A stretch of 51,261 nucleotides of DNA, taken from positions 1 to 51,261 of the forward strand of contig CANRBX010000016.1 in NCBI GenBank assembly GCA_947628955.1, written 5' to 3'. Of the stretch, positions 14,832 to 23,299 are shown piece by piece; position 1 is the first letter of the stretch; every line of letters starts with the position of its first letter. The notes beneath the pieces were generated by a model. It had not been told where the DNA came from. It made no database searches and worked only from the letters and a program-made list of their open reading frames with translations. This DNA is from an uncultured Lachnospiraceae bacterium. Lineage in GTDB: Bacteria; Bacillota; Clostridia; Lachnospirales; Lachnospiraceae. The position numbers and the translations under genes were made by a program.

Positions 14832-17204
14832 TTAATACGGAGAAATGTGTATGAGTCTTATCTCATGAGGCTCCAGCTCAATGCGGAATCTCAGCTTGCC
14901 CTCCACACAGATGAAATTTTTCATGTAGATCCTCGGTATACAGATGCTTTTCAGGTACTGTATTTCCGGCTTCCCGAGTTCTTCCTGGTTTCCCAGTATC
15001 TTCCACTCGTCCTGAATGCTCCCGCTGCTGCTGTTAACCACTTCTTCCTTGATCAGATATTCTCCGTCCCTCTCCATATCTGTGATCTCAAACTCCAGAA
15101 TCACTTTTTCTTCGCTCTGAAATAATTTCGATAAATCCTTATGCTCGGTCTCGTTCTTGAAATAATAAAAGCAGCTGTATTCTCTTTTATTATAGAAGAG
15201 ACAGACAATCCTTTCAGAAGAATCTCTGGTGATGATGTAGTTGTTCCCGATTTTCAAAAGCTTTCCGCCCAGCCGGTTTAAAAACTGGAACGCATAAAAG
15301 CTCGGCTTTTTAATGCCGTCTTTGGTGAGCAGTCCTCCGCCCCCGTAGATCAGTTTTTTCGTGTCGTAAAAAACATCTATGGCATCCGTCCCGTGCCAGA
15401 ATCCCATCATATCGACTAATTCTGACATTCCCGATACAAAGTTGATAACCGTCGTCCCTCTCGCGCAGCTGTCCTGGATCATCGTTCTGTTTGACACACT
15501 GTTTGACCACTCTGATATGCAGAACTCGCATGCCAGGCCCTCGTCCCTGACCATTTTTACGATTCTCTCAACGAACTGTCTGGCGTACAGGAAATCATGT
15601 TCCTTCTGATAGACCACATCCTTCATGAGCTGCGGCTCCAGATCCATGAAAACCCGCATGGTCACGATGTCCGGGAAAATGTTTTCTTTCTTCAACTGCC
15701 GGATCACGTCCAGAAGCTGCGCCTCGTTCACCGCGATATTCGGGCAGAGGCCAGCCACCTTCGCGTCCTTCACAGCATCCCTGACGATCCTTCTGCCTGC
15801 GCTGTATGCACTTACATAATCATACGCTTCCTGATAATACGGCTCGAGATGCCACGGAAACTCAAAAATCCATTTTTCCAGCACGGTCTTTCCGTATCTT
15901 CGTATAAGATGCAGCATAAAATGCCTGAGCAGGTTTTCCCACTGCCTGATATTGCAGGGTTTGTGGTGCTCCCTTTCCGAGTGCAGCTCGCTCGTGCTCG
16001 TCGCCATAATGACGCGCTTTCTCTCTCCCAGATCCAGAAACAGCGCGATGTCGTTCTGCACAAAAAAATCTAAAACACTGTCCAGATAGAAGAAATTGAA
16101 GCTGTCGCCGTCAAAATCCGTTGTGATCATAAACTTATCCGAGAAAAGATTCCAGATGCGGAAGTACGAGAACTCCAGCTCGTTTTTCAGAAAAATGACG
16201 TGCTTTTGTATTTCCGCGTCGCATACCGCAGTAGTTTCTCCGATGTTGATAATGATATTTTTATTCACCCAGTTCGTCTCGCCGGGAAGCGCGCTCACCT
16301 TTACGGCCTTTGTTTTTGCTTCCCTGTTTGATTCCAGCTCCATTTTTCCGCTGATCTGCTGCTGGATTTCCTCGATTTTTCCTTCGGCGATTTCCAGGCT
16401 CTCCCTGCTTTTTATCATCTCATTCCGATACTCTGACGGCGTCCTGCCGAATTTTTTCCTGAAATGGCGGTTGAGGACGGAGGGCGTCGAAAACCCATTG
16501 TCGAGCGCTATCTCGGTGACAGAATGATCGGTCTGGCACAGATCAAATGCCGCATTCTGGATCCGGACATCGTTCAGATATGTCAGATAGTTTTTCCCGA
16601 CCTTTTCTTTAAAATAACGCGATATATAGGCCTCTGAGATATTAAAGTATTCTGCCAGGTCCGGCAGGTTCAGCGTCTCAAAATAGTGCAGATGGATGTA
16701 ATTCAGAATCCGGTCTATTCTGACCCCCTGATACTTTTTGGAGTACTGCCCGATCTTGTCCCGGTCAACCTTATAGCTTTCAAACAGTTCATGGATGATC
16801 TGAAACAAAATGCTGCCAAGTTCGCTCAGATCAGCCAGGTCCAGATTTAAATACCTGAGCACCAGCCGTTCCACCAGGCGCACAAGGCCGCTGTAATTGC
16901 TGGCTGTATATAATGCGGAATTGCACTGGAAGAAAATGTATTCATCCGAAGACAGCTTTCCCAGCAAACGATAAGGTATCAGCAGGCGGAATACGATGGC
17001 GTTCCGGTCACACTTTAATGCGTGCTCCTCGCCCGAATTAAAAACCACAATATCATTTTCCTTCAATTTAAACGAAGCGTCGGTCTGAATTTCCACCTCA
17101 TTATCGATCATATACAAAATCTCTATATCCTGATGAGCATGCTTCGGCTCATTCATCAGATATATCAGCTCCATTTTGCATTCCTGAATCTCTATTCGCT
17201 GCAT
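14832..17204 (-). CDS. AraC-family regulator fused to a GH39-like domain
   Basis: A 790-residue regulator with three parts. Residues ~15-90 are a cupin-like sensing domain with AraC-type HxxxE character. Residues ~163-265 are the AraC DNA-binding domain (LNLPDLAEYFNISEAYISRY and VTEIALDNGFSTPSVLNRHF). Residues ~310-700 resemble a glycoside hydrolase family 39 barrel. In the last part an ISEWSNS segment (E565) matches the nucleophile region, but the acid/base NEP motif appears as WHLEP, so hydrolysis is doubtful and the domain may be a sugar sensor. It probably controls the deglycosidase operon beginning ~370 bp downstream. The start ATG has a GGGAAG site close by; M11 is an alternative. Confidence 0.85.
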   Translation of the reverse strand: MQRIEIQECKMELIYLMNEPKHAHQDIEILYMIDNEVEIQTDASFKLKENDIVVFNSGEEHALKCDRNAIVFRLLIPYRLLGKLSSDEYIFFQCNSALYTASNYSGLVRLVERLVLRYLNLDLADLSELGSILFQIIHELFESYKVDRDKIGQYSKKYQGVRIDRILNYIHLHYFETLNLPDLAEYFNISEAYISRYFKEKVGKNYLTYLNDVRIQNAAFDLCQTDHSVTEIALDNGFSTPSVLNRHFRKKFGRTPSEYRNEMIKSRESLEIAEGKIEEIQQQISGKMELESNREAKTKAVKVSALPGETNWVNKNIIINIGETTAVCDAEIQKHVIFLKNELEFSYFRIWNLFSDKFMITTDFDGDSFNFFYLDSVLDFFVQNDIALFLDLGERKRVIMATSTSELHSEREHHKPCNIRQWENLLRHFMLHLIRRYGKTVLEKWIFEFPWHLEPYYQEAYDYVSAYSAGRRIVRDAVKDAKVAGLCPNIAVNEAQLLDVIRQLKKENIFPDIVTMRVFMDLEPQLMKDVVYQKEHDFLYARQFVERIVKMVRDEGLACEFCISEWSNSVSNRTMIQDSCARGTTVINFVSGMSELVDMMGFWHGTDAIDVFYDTKKLIYGGGGLLTKDGIKKPSFYAFQFLNRLGGKLLKIGNNYIITRDSSERIVCLFYNKREYSCFYYFKNETEHKDLSKLFQSEEKVILEFEITDMERDGEYLIKEEVVNSSSGSIQDEWKILGNQEELGKPEIQYLKSICIPRIYMKNFICVEGKLRFRIELEPHEIRLIHISPY

Positions 17205-17440
17205 GTTCTTCCCACGCTTCCTTCCCCGGTTACTTATCAGGAAGCTGCAGACGCCGGTTATCCCCGAACACTTTCTCAGACCGCCTGATGAAACTCATTG
17301 TATCACAATACAACACAGAATTCTACCAGATTTCGTCTGAGTGGGTGCTCTGGTGCGAGCCGATGCAGTCCGATGCGGTCCGGGGTTCCGGATATTCCGG
17401 TTCTCCGTCTGCTCCGGCTGTTCCGGCTGTTGTCTTCTTA

Positions 17441-17648
17441 TTCAAAGCGAACAATGGTTCCTGCGCAGACGTTTGATGATGCGCTTTTCCAGCCTGGAAA
17501 GATCCTCTCATTCAAAGCGCACGATATCCCTGCGCAGCCGCTTGATGATGCGCTTTTCCAGTCTGGAAAGATCCTCTCACTCAAAACGCACAATATCCCT
17601 GCGCAGCCGCTTGATGATGCGCTTTTCCAGCCTGGAAATGTAGGACTG
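17441..17648. repeat. 69-bp tandem triplication of the sigE 3' end
   Basis: Three successive copies: 17441-17510 (70 bp, diverged, one indel), 17511-17579 (69 bp) and the genuine sigE end from 17580. The shared core ttgatgatgcg starts at 17473, 17542 and 17611. On the minus strand each copy encodes a C-terminus [18 protein letters not shown] and the middle copy keeps the stop codon. The distal copy has drifted to RLRRNHCSL-stop. Confidence 0.92.
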
Positions 17649-18317
17649 CGAAATGCCGAGCAGATCCGCCACCTCCTTCTGCGTTTTCTCCTCGCCGTCC
17701 CGGGTGTTGATCCCGAAGCGCAGGTGAATGATCGTCTGTTCCCGCTTGGAGAGCCTGGAAATCGCGGCGAGCAGAAGGTTCCGCTCCGCCTCATCCTCCA
17801 TATCGCGGGAAATCACATCCTCATCCGTCCCCAGAATATCCGAGAGAAGCAGCTCATTTCCGTCCCAGTCCACATTCAGCGGCTCATCTATGGACACCTC
17901 CATCTTATTTTTGCTGTTACGGCGCAGGTACATCAGGATCTCATTTTCGATGCAGCGCGACGCATACGTCGCCAGCTTGATCTTCTTGTCCGGATTAAAG
18001 GTGTTGATCGCTTTGATCAGCCCGATCGTCCCGATGGAGATCAGATCCTCAACCCCGACCCCGGTATTGTCAAATTTTTTTGCTATGTACACGACCAGCC
18101 GCAGATTGTGCTCGATCAGCCGGCTTCTGGCCTTCGCATCCCCCTCCTTGCCGAACATATCCAGCAGCTCCTTCTCCTGCTCCGGCTCAAGCGGCGCAGG
18201 CAGGACCTCCGTCCCCCCGATATAATGCGTATCACACGGCTTCCGAAAGAGAACATCCCCAAACCCCGCCGCCATCTTAAACTGAAAACGCTGTGGCACA
18301 GCAATCTTAACAATCAT
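17577..18317 (-). CDS. sigE: RNA polymerase sporulation sigma factor SigE
   Basis: A 246-residue early mother-cell sigma factor of endospore formation, made as pro-sigma-E and cut by SpoIIGA. Sigma-70 region 2 is visible ([53 protein letters not shown]) and region 4 holds [18 protein letters not shown] and [20 protein letters not shown]. The N-terminal ~25 residues are the hydrophobic/basic pro-sequence. The start at 18317 has GGAGAAGGA upstream and overlaps the spoIIGA stop by 11 nt (coupled). The gene's last 69 bp are repeated twice more just downstream. sigG, often the next gene, is not seen here. Confidence 0.96.
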   Translation of the reverse strand: MIVKIAVPQRFQFKMAAGFGDVLFRKPCDTHYIGGTEVLPAPLEPEQEKELLDMFGKEGDAKARSRLIEHNLRLVVYIAKKFDNTGVGVEDLISIGTIGLIKAINTFNPDKKIKLATYASRCIENEILMYLRRNSKNKMEVSIDEPLNVDWDGNELLLSDILGTDEDVISRDMEDEAERNLLLAAISRLSKREQTIIHLRFGINTRDGEEKTQKEVADLLGISQSYISRLEKRIIKRLRRDIVRFE

Positions 18318-19416
18318 TTTCCTTCTCCCCTCTTTTATCCTGTCCGCCCGGAGTGTTCCGGTTTTCCGGGCCTTCCTGCTCATCCGCCCTGTCCGGGCCA
18401 CTCTGCTTATCCGCCCTGGCACATGGATCCGCTCTCTTCGGGCCATCCGGTTCCGCATGGTCAGCTGGCGGCCCTGCCTCATCTGGCCCATCACATGAAT
18501 CCGCTCTCTTCGGGCCATCCGGTTCCGCATGGTCAGCTGGCTGCCCCGCCTCATCTGGCCCGCCACATGGATCCGCTCTGCCTGGAACGTCTGATTCCGC
18601 ACGGTCAGCTGGCATCCTCACCAAATCCGGGCCGCCTCGTCCGCAGGATACGTGCAGCGGATGCAGGATCATCTGATATCTGTTTTGGACGCTGACCCGG
18701 CTTTCGCAGATTGCCAGAACCGGCCGCTCCACAACCATCTTCGCGTCCTGCAGTTCCACAACCATGCGGTCGATCGTCACCCCGCGCATCCATCCCTTCT
18801 CCGTGCCGATGCTGTGGTAGGGGATCAGATAAAATCCCCTTCGCCCCTCCCATTCACTGCCGAGCAGGCGTTTTGCGAGCGGTGCATCCACAATGCTGAC
18901 CGGCCGTCCGGTCAGCGGCTCTTCCAGGTGGTTTCCCGTATCGAGCAGACCGCAGACCGTCTCCGAACGCCCCTCCCACTGCAGATGCACGGTCGCCAGA
19001 CCTGTCCGCAGTGCTTTCTGCCTGGCCAGCGCACGTCCCACGATTCCGAGCAGGCCCGCGGCGGCCACACTCCCCGCCATCAGCGGAAAACCGGACAGGT
19101 TCATCAGGAGTTCCAGAATCCCTCCGAAGCAGACGGTCATAAGCAAAAGAAAAAACAGACCTGACAGCCACACTGCGGCCCCCTGCCCGCTGTACAGAAC
19201 CAGGCTGGCAAAAAACAGTCCCGTCAGGTACCACCCGCCTCCTGGCCGCCTCAGACACACCAGAAGCGTCACTGTCGCCGCATTGACCAGGCTTCCGGCA
19301 ATCCTCCGGATCCACGAAAGCTTCTTTCTCTGCACATACGATGCCGCCGTGATCAGCAGGAAGCCTGTAAGAAGGTGTTCCAGAAAAAACTGATCTATGT
19401 AAAATTCATAAAACAC
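18307..19416 (-). CDS. spoIIGA: Sigma-E processing peptidase SpoIIGA, with repeat-bearing C-terminal tail
   Basis: A 369-residue membrane aspartic protease that cleaves pro-sigma-E at the sporulation septum. About five N-terminal membrane helices (residues 8-130) are followed by a protease domain with the catalytic motif LLDTGN (D159), LTGRPVSIV, and the typical [13 protein letters not shown] and ILHPLH segments. The family normally ends near residue ~260-310. Here residues ~258-369 form a hydrophilic tail rich in Asp, Pro, Gly, Ala and Cys, built on a 24-residue repeat. The start has AGGGGGTG upstream. It overlaps sigE, the normal spoIIG operon order. Confidence 0.94.
   Translation of the reverse strand: MFYEFYIDQFFLEHLLTGFLLITAASYVQRKKLSWIRRIAGSLVNAATVTLLVCLRRPGGGWYLTGLFFASLVLYSGQGAAVWLSGLFFLLLMTVCFGGILELLMNLSGFPLMAGSVAAAGLLGIVGRALARQKALRTGLATVHLQWEGRSETVCGLLDTGNHLEEPLTGRPVSIVDAPLAKRLLGSEWEGRRGFYLIPYHSIGTEKGWMRGVTIDRMVVELQDAKMVVERPVLAICESRVSVQNRYQMILHPLHVSCGRGGPDLVRMPADRAESDVPGRADPCGGPDEAGQPADHAEPDGPKRADSCDGPDEAGPPADHAEPDGPKRADPCARADKQSGPDRADEQEGPENRNTPGGQDKRGEKENDC
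18400..18612. repeat. 72-bp tandem repeat inside spoIIGA
   Basis: About 2.7 copies of a 72-bp, 24-codon unit; the copies of gctctcttcgggcc at 18431 and 18503 are exactly 72 bp apart. The encoded unit begins [16 protein letters not shown] and ends GPDEAG. It stays in frame, so unit gain or loss would change only tail length. Confidence 0.9.
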
Positions 19417-19446
19417 AAAACACCCCCTGCGGAAGCAACTGAAATC

Positions 19447-19479
19447 AGTATACTCCGCAGAGGGTGCTCATTTTGTCAA
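19447..19479 (-). promoter_or_regulatory. spoIIG-type promoter with long spacer
   Basis: On the minus strand TTGACA (19479-19474) and TATACT (19452-19447) are separated by 21 bp, far longer than the usual 17. The Bacillus spoIIG promoter is known for an abnormal 22-bp spacer and Spo0A dependence. The -35 overlaps TTTTGTCAAA, one mismatch from a 0A box, and a TGTCGTT lies just upstream (19487-19493). Transcription would start near 19440, about 25 nt before spoIIGA. Confidence 0.6.
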
Positions 19480-19674
19480 ATACAGGTGTCGTTTTCGTTG
19501 TTTTCATCGACTCCCTGTGACAGATATTCAATTATTCAGGCAATTTCCGCCCTTGTGCGCCGCAAAAACCAATCCTTTTCCATTCATCGCAGGATTCCGA
19601 CGGCGTTTTCATTCTGCCCGCCGACAGCGTTCCCAATATTTTTCATGTACGCAGCATTTCTCCGGATGTCCGGG

Positions 19675-19851
19675 ACTTCTCAGATGCTCAGCATCTTCCA
19701 GATATCTGCCACTTCTCAGATGCTCAGCACCTTTCAGATATCCGCACTTCTCAGATGCTCAGCACCTTCCGAATATCTGCCACTTCTCAGATGCTCAACA
19801 CCTTCCGGATATCCGCACTTCTCAGATGTCCGACGTCTCCCGGGCATCCGT
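19675..19851. repeat. Intergenic minisatellite, alternating 36/35-bp units
   Basis: Five copies of a unit starting acttctcagatg begin at 19675, 19711, 19746, 19782 and 19817. Spacings alternate 36, 35, 36, 35, because odd units end GATATCTGCC and even units end GATATCCGC, giving a 71-bp higher-order period. It fills most of the space between aroD and the spoIIG promoter. I see no gene in 19480-19879. Confidence 0.9.
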
Positions 19852-19879
19852 CATCTCCCTGATATTTTGCCGCAAAGTA

Positions 19880-20644
19880 TCATCCCTGGAGAAGTGGAAG
19901 GATCTGCGCCACAAGTCCCGCATCCATCTGGCCCGGCGCGGAAGCCCTCCCGGCCGTCGCAAACGTGACCGCCGACCCGGTCAGCGCACCTGCCAGGCGG
20001 CTTACCATCCCCAGACGCCCCATCGACATCGTGATATACGGGCGGTCCGCATATTGCCGCTTCATCTGTACGGATGCTGCCAGAAGCGCCGTCACATCTT
20101 CCTCTGTCTGCGGCATAACAGCCGCTTTCGTAATATCCGCTCCCAGGGACTGCATCCTGCACAGGATTTCCACGATCGCCTCTGCTCCGGGAGTCCCATG
20201 AAAATCATGGTAAGACCCGATCACACCGCAGCCCAGAGCGTGCACCCGCTCCGCCATCCTGCGCAGACGTTCCTCCCCCCGGTTCAGTTCCAGATCGACC
20301 AGATCCGCCAGCCCGGAAGCTGCAGCCCGCTCATTCAGCGCATCGTACTCTTCCAGCGGAATCGTCCGCTCTCCGCCTTCCTCACCGGTGCGGAATGTGA
20401 AGAGAAGCGGCCGCTCCCCGAGCGTCTTCCGCAAAAACGCAAGCGCCTGCTCCAGCCAGCCGTTCTGCTTCGTTTCTTCAAAAAAATCGGCCCGCCATTC
20501 CACCATATCGCAGGGACACTGCAGAACCGCTTCCGCCTGCTGCCCCAGCTCTTCCATATTCCGGGCAGTCAGCGGAACACAGATTTTAGGAATCCCGTCC
20601 CCAAACACTATACCACGCACTTCCGTCTTCCTTTTGTCCGGCAT
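19880..20644 (-). CDS. aroD: Type I 3-dehydroquinate dehydratase
   Basis: A 254-residue class I dehydroquinase that converts 3-dehydroquinate to 3-dehydroshikimate through a Schiff base. The active-site residues are visible: K173 in DITKAAVMP, H146 in GSYHDFHG, and the substrate-binding EWRAD (E49, R51). Start at 20644 was chosen because AGGAG stands 8 nt upstream and the length then equals the family norm. In-frame upstream ATGs (20722 and inside) would add an unconserved basic extension. It is divergent from aroE, with no other shikimate gene nearby. Confidence 0.93.
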   Translation of the reverse strand: MPDKRKTEVRGIVFGDGIPKICVPLTARNMEELGQQAEAVLQCPCDMVEWRADFFEETKQNGWLEQALAFLRKTLGERPLLFTFRTGEEGGERTIPLEEYDALNERAAASGLADLVDLELNRGEERLRRMAERVHALGCGVIGSYHDFHGTPGAEAIVEILCRMQSLGADITKAAVMPQTEEDVTALLAASVQMKRQYADRPYITMSMGRLGMVSRLAGALTGSAVTFATAGRASAPGQMDAGLVAQILPLLQG

Positions 20645-20981
20645 TTTCGCTTCTCCTGCTGTTTTCTTCACTTCCATCGTCTCCTTCTCTCTCACTATTT
20701 TCGTTGCTTTCGCAATCCCCATTGATTACACTGCTTTTCTGCCCCGTCATTTTCTCTGTTTCCATATAAATCTCTATTCCATCGCCTTTCAGTTGGCAGC
20801 ACAAACAGCGATGAAAATCCTTTTTTTACATTAATCTCGCATCCGTCCGTAAGCATAGCACGGCGGCACATGCGCTGTCCAGCAGAATCTGTCCGGCAGA
20901 ACATTTCTCCGCGATATATCATGCACCGCCATACCGTACCCGCTTTTTCTGCAAAAGAATTCCGGCGCCTCATTCAAACGA
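20645..20981. other. Divergent aroD-aroE intergenic stretch, no gene seen
   Basis: Short overlapping frames exist on the minus strand (to about 20973) but are Arg/Ser/Cys-rich, without good ribosome binding sites or recognisable features. I treat the stretch as regulatory or as leader of the divergent genes. Confidence 0.5.
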
Positions 20982-21010
20982 TTGTAAAAACAAACCGCGC
21001 ATGTTATACT
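20982..21010 (+). promoter_or_regulatory. Promoter of aroE
   Basis: TTGTAA (20982-20987), a 17-bp spacer and TATACT (21005-21010) form a good housekeeping promoter ~110 bp before the aroE start. Confidence 0.65.
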
Positions 21011-21122
21011 TGGGGAAATAAGTCGATGGCAGGCCATCCTCAGAGCCGCTCTCCGGCAGGGGAGGGGGCTGATGGCTGAACGATCTGACTTCACGATTTT
21101 TGTCCTATCCGGAGGTATTAAA

Positions 21123-21989
21123 ATGGCATATGAGATCACAGGCCATACGCGCCTCGGCTGCCTGCTCGGTTCGCCGGTAGCCCACAGTCTTTCCCCGATG
21201 ATGTACAATGAGTCCTTCCGCCTGCTCGGAATCGACTGGGTCTATCTCTGTTTTGACACCGCAGACGCCGATCTCGGCGAGATCGTACAGTCTCTGCGCA
21301 AAATGAACGTCTTCGGCTTCAATCTCACCATGCCGGACAAGGAGCACATCCTCCCATATCTGGATGAGATCACACCGGCGGCCCGGATGATCGGCGCGGT
21401 CAATACAGTCAAACATGAGAATGGAAAGCTGGTCGGGCACAACACGGACGGCATCGGCTACATGCGATCCGTGACCGAAGCCGGCTGCGATCCGTCCTCC
21501 TGTGAGATGACGCTGCTCGGCGCCGGCGGGGCCGCGGCATCGATCGCAGTCCAGGCAGCGCTCGACGGCATCCCGGTCCTCCACCTCGTCAGCCGCCGCG
21601 GCCGTTCCTGGGCCAAGGCAGAACGTCTCGTGGCCGCGATCAACAGCGAGACCGCCTGTCAGGCCAGCCTCACCGACATGGCCGATACCGCAGCCGTATA
21701 TGACTGCATCCGCAAAAGCAGTCTTCTGACCAACGCCACCTCCATCGGCATGGCGCCGGACACTGACGCGACACCCGTCACGGATACCTCCTGTTTCCAT
21801 GACGGCCTGCTCGTCTCCGATATCATCTATAATCCGCGCCAGACCCGGCTCCTGCGCGAGGCTGAGGCACACGGCTGCCGCACTACAAACGGCATGCGCA
21901 TGCTGCTCTACCAGGGCGCCGCAGCATTCTCCATCTGGACCGGGCAGGAAATGCCGGTCGATGAGGTTCGCAAAAAATACTTCGAATAA
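21123..21989 (+). CDS. aroE: Shikimate dehydrogenase (AroE family)
   Basis: A 288-residue NAD(P)-dependent shikimate dehydrogenase. The N-terminal substrate domain has GSPVAHSLSPMMYN and FNLTMPDKEH (catalytic K73); HNTDGIG carries the catalytic Asp (D109); the Rossmann dinucleotide loop is LGAGGAAAS (133-140). It reduces 3-dehydroshikimate to shikimate. The ATG at 21123 has GGAGG 7-8 nt upstream. Paired divergently with aroD, it covers two successive shikimate steps, or could work in quinate/shikimate use. Confidence 0.93.
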   Translation: MAYEITGHTRLGCLLGSPVAHSLSPMMYNESFRLLGIDWVYLCFDTADADLGEIVQSLRKMNVFGFNLTMPDKEHILPYLDEITPAARMIGAVNTVKHENGKLVGHNTDGIGYMRSVTEAGCDPSSCEMTLLGAGGAAASIAVQAALDGIPVLHLVSRRGRSWAKAERLVAAINSETACQASLTDMADTAAVYDCIRKSSLLTNATSIGMAPDTDATPVTDTSCFHDGLLVSDIIYNPRQTRLLREAEAHGCRTTNGMRMLLYQGAAAFSIWTGQEMPVDEVRKKYFE

Positions 21990-22256
21990 AATGAGCCCCA
22001 GGCGAAGCCCCGGCAGAGCGCCTTCACACAAAATGAGTTCCGGCGGAGCAGCTTCCTGCACAGCAAGCCAGGCAAACGGGCTCACGCAGAACAGGCCCCG
22101 GGCAGAACGAAAACCGCCGCAGAATACCGTCAGAATGTCACACCTCTTTTTATCCATTCTCCGGTAGTTTCTGCAGCGGTCTCTTTCTCACTCTTTATCC
22201 GGCAGCAGCAATTTATCGCAGGCGCCTCGCCTCATAAAATCAGCTGTCTGCTCCGC

Positions 22257-23198
22257 TCAAAAATCAATCTCCTTCAGATACCGCTCCACGGCATCCTGCC
22301 AGGACGGAAGCGGGGTAAATCCGTTCGCCGTCAGCTTACTTTTGTCCAAGCGCGAGTTAAACGGGCGCCTTGCCTTCGACTCCCCATACTCAGCCGTCGT
22401 AACCGGGATCACCTTCAGGCGGTCCTCGCCGTACTCTGCTCTGCCCATCGCGGCCGCCCGGCGGAAGATTTCCTTCGTAAAATCGTACCAGCTGATATAG
22501 CCGCCCTCATTCGTCACATGGTAATATCCATACTTTTCCGTCTCGATCATGTCAACAAGCAGGCGCGCCAGATCGTACGTGTAGGTCGGCGTACCGACCT
22601 GATCGTTCACCACGCGGATCGTGTCATGCGTTTTCCCCAGATTCAGCATGGTCTTGATAAAATTCCTGCCGTTCACGCCAAATACCCAGGCGATGCGGAC
22701 AATAAAATATCTGTCCAGATTCCCGGATACGGCCAGCTCACCCTCAAGCTTCGTCTGCCCATAGACATTCAGGGGCCTGTAATCCTTACAGTCCGGCTGC
22801 CACGGCTCCTCGCCCTGCCCGTCAAACACATAGTCCGTCGACAGGTAGACCATCTTGCATCCCAGCCTCCTGCAGGCCAGCGCAATATTCCGGGTTCCGC
22901 CCGCATTGACCGCGCGCACCTTCTCCACCTTATCGTCATCCTCCGCCAGATCCACCGCAGTCCACGCAGCACAGTGCACCACCACATCCGGCGCAGCGTC
23001 TGAGAGGACGCGCTCCACCGAAGCGCTGTCCGTAATGTCCATCTGCACGTAGGGCATCCCCGTCACAGCTGTTCCGTCCGCAATCCCGCTGTAGGCCGGC
23101 GCGATATCCGAGCCGATCCCCTCATAACTCCGCTTTGCAAGTTCATTCATCACATCGTGGCCGAGCTGGCCCGCGACGCCGGTGACCAAAACCTTCAT
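22257..23198 (-). CDS. rfbD: dTDP-4-dehydrorhamnose reductase
   Basis: A 313-residue extended short-chain dehydrogenase that reduces dTDP-4-dehydro-L-rhamnose to dTDP-L-rhamnose with NAD(P)H. Visible are the N-terminal VTGVAGQLGHDV loop, HCAAWTAVDLAE, the catalytic LSTDYVFDG and NVYGQTKLEGE (YxxxK), and QVGTPTYTYDLA. The start at 23198 has AAGGAG upstream. The other rml genes (A, B, C) are absent from this window. It follows the phosphohexomutase gene by ~100 bp in the same direction, so both may contribute sugar nucleotides to the glycan operon on their right. Confidence 0.93.
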   Translation of the reverse strand: MKVLVTGVAGQLGHDVMNELAKRSYEGIGSDIAPAYSGIADGTAVTGMPYVQMDITDSASVERVLSDAAPDVVVHCAAWTAVDLAEDDDKVEKVRAVNAGGTRNIALACRRLGCKMVYLSTDYVFDGQGEEPWQPDCKDYRPLNVYGQTKLEGELAVSGNLDRYFIVRIAWVFGVNGRNFIKTMLNLGKTHDTIRVVNDQVGTPTYTYDLARLLVDMIETEKYGYYHVTNEGGYISWYDFTKEIFRRAAAMGRAEYGEDRLKVIPVTTAEYGESKARRPFNSRLDKSKLTANGFTPLPSWQDAVERYLKEIDF

Positions 23199-23299
23199 TT
23201 CAGCTTCTCCTTTACGCATTCATCGCTTTCTCATTTCAGTTTCCATCCAGCCGCCTTCCGGCCGGCAGCACAGGTAATCATAAACTATTACGTTTCACA

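Noticed and set aside
17441-17579. Stop-codon readthrough producing a longer SigE
   Set aside because: The repeated copies continue in frame after each stop, but the distal copy is frameshifted and decayed, and no recoding signal is visible; slippage duplication is simpler.
17298-18695. 465-residue plus-strand frame across the sigE region
   Set aside because: Antisense to sigE and spoIIGA; its length is an effect of the in-frame tandem repeats and GC-rich codons.
19419-19466. Hairpin sequestering the spoIIGA ribosome binding site
   Set aside because: CACCCTCTGCGGA and TCCGCAGGGGGTG can pair on the minus strand, but with the predicted promoter the first arm lies in the promoter spacer and would not be transcribed. 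It is valid only if transcription starts further upstream.
19675-19851. CRISPR array (unit length 35-36 bp)
   Set aside because: The complete period is repeated without unique spacers, and no cas gene is nearby; it is a tandem minisatellite.
21105-22157. 350-residue minus-strand frame
   Set aside because: Antisense to aroE, which has full catalytic motifs, a promoter and a ribosome binding site.
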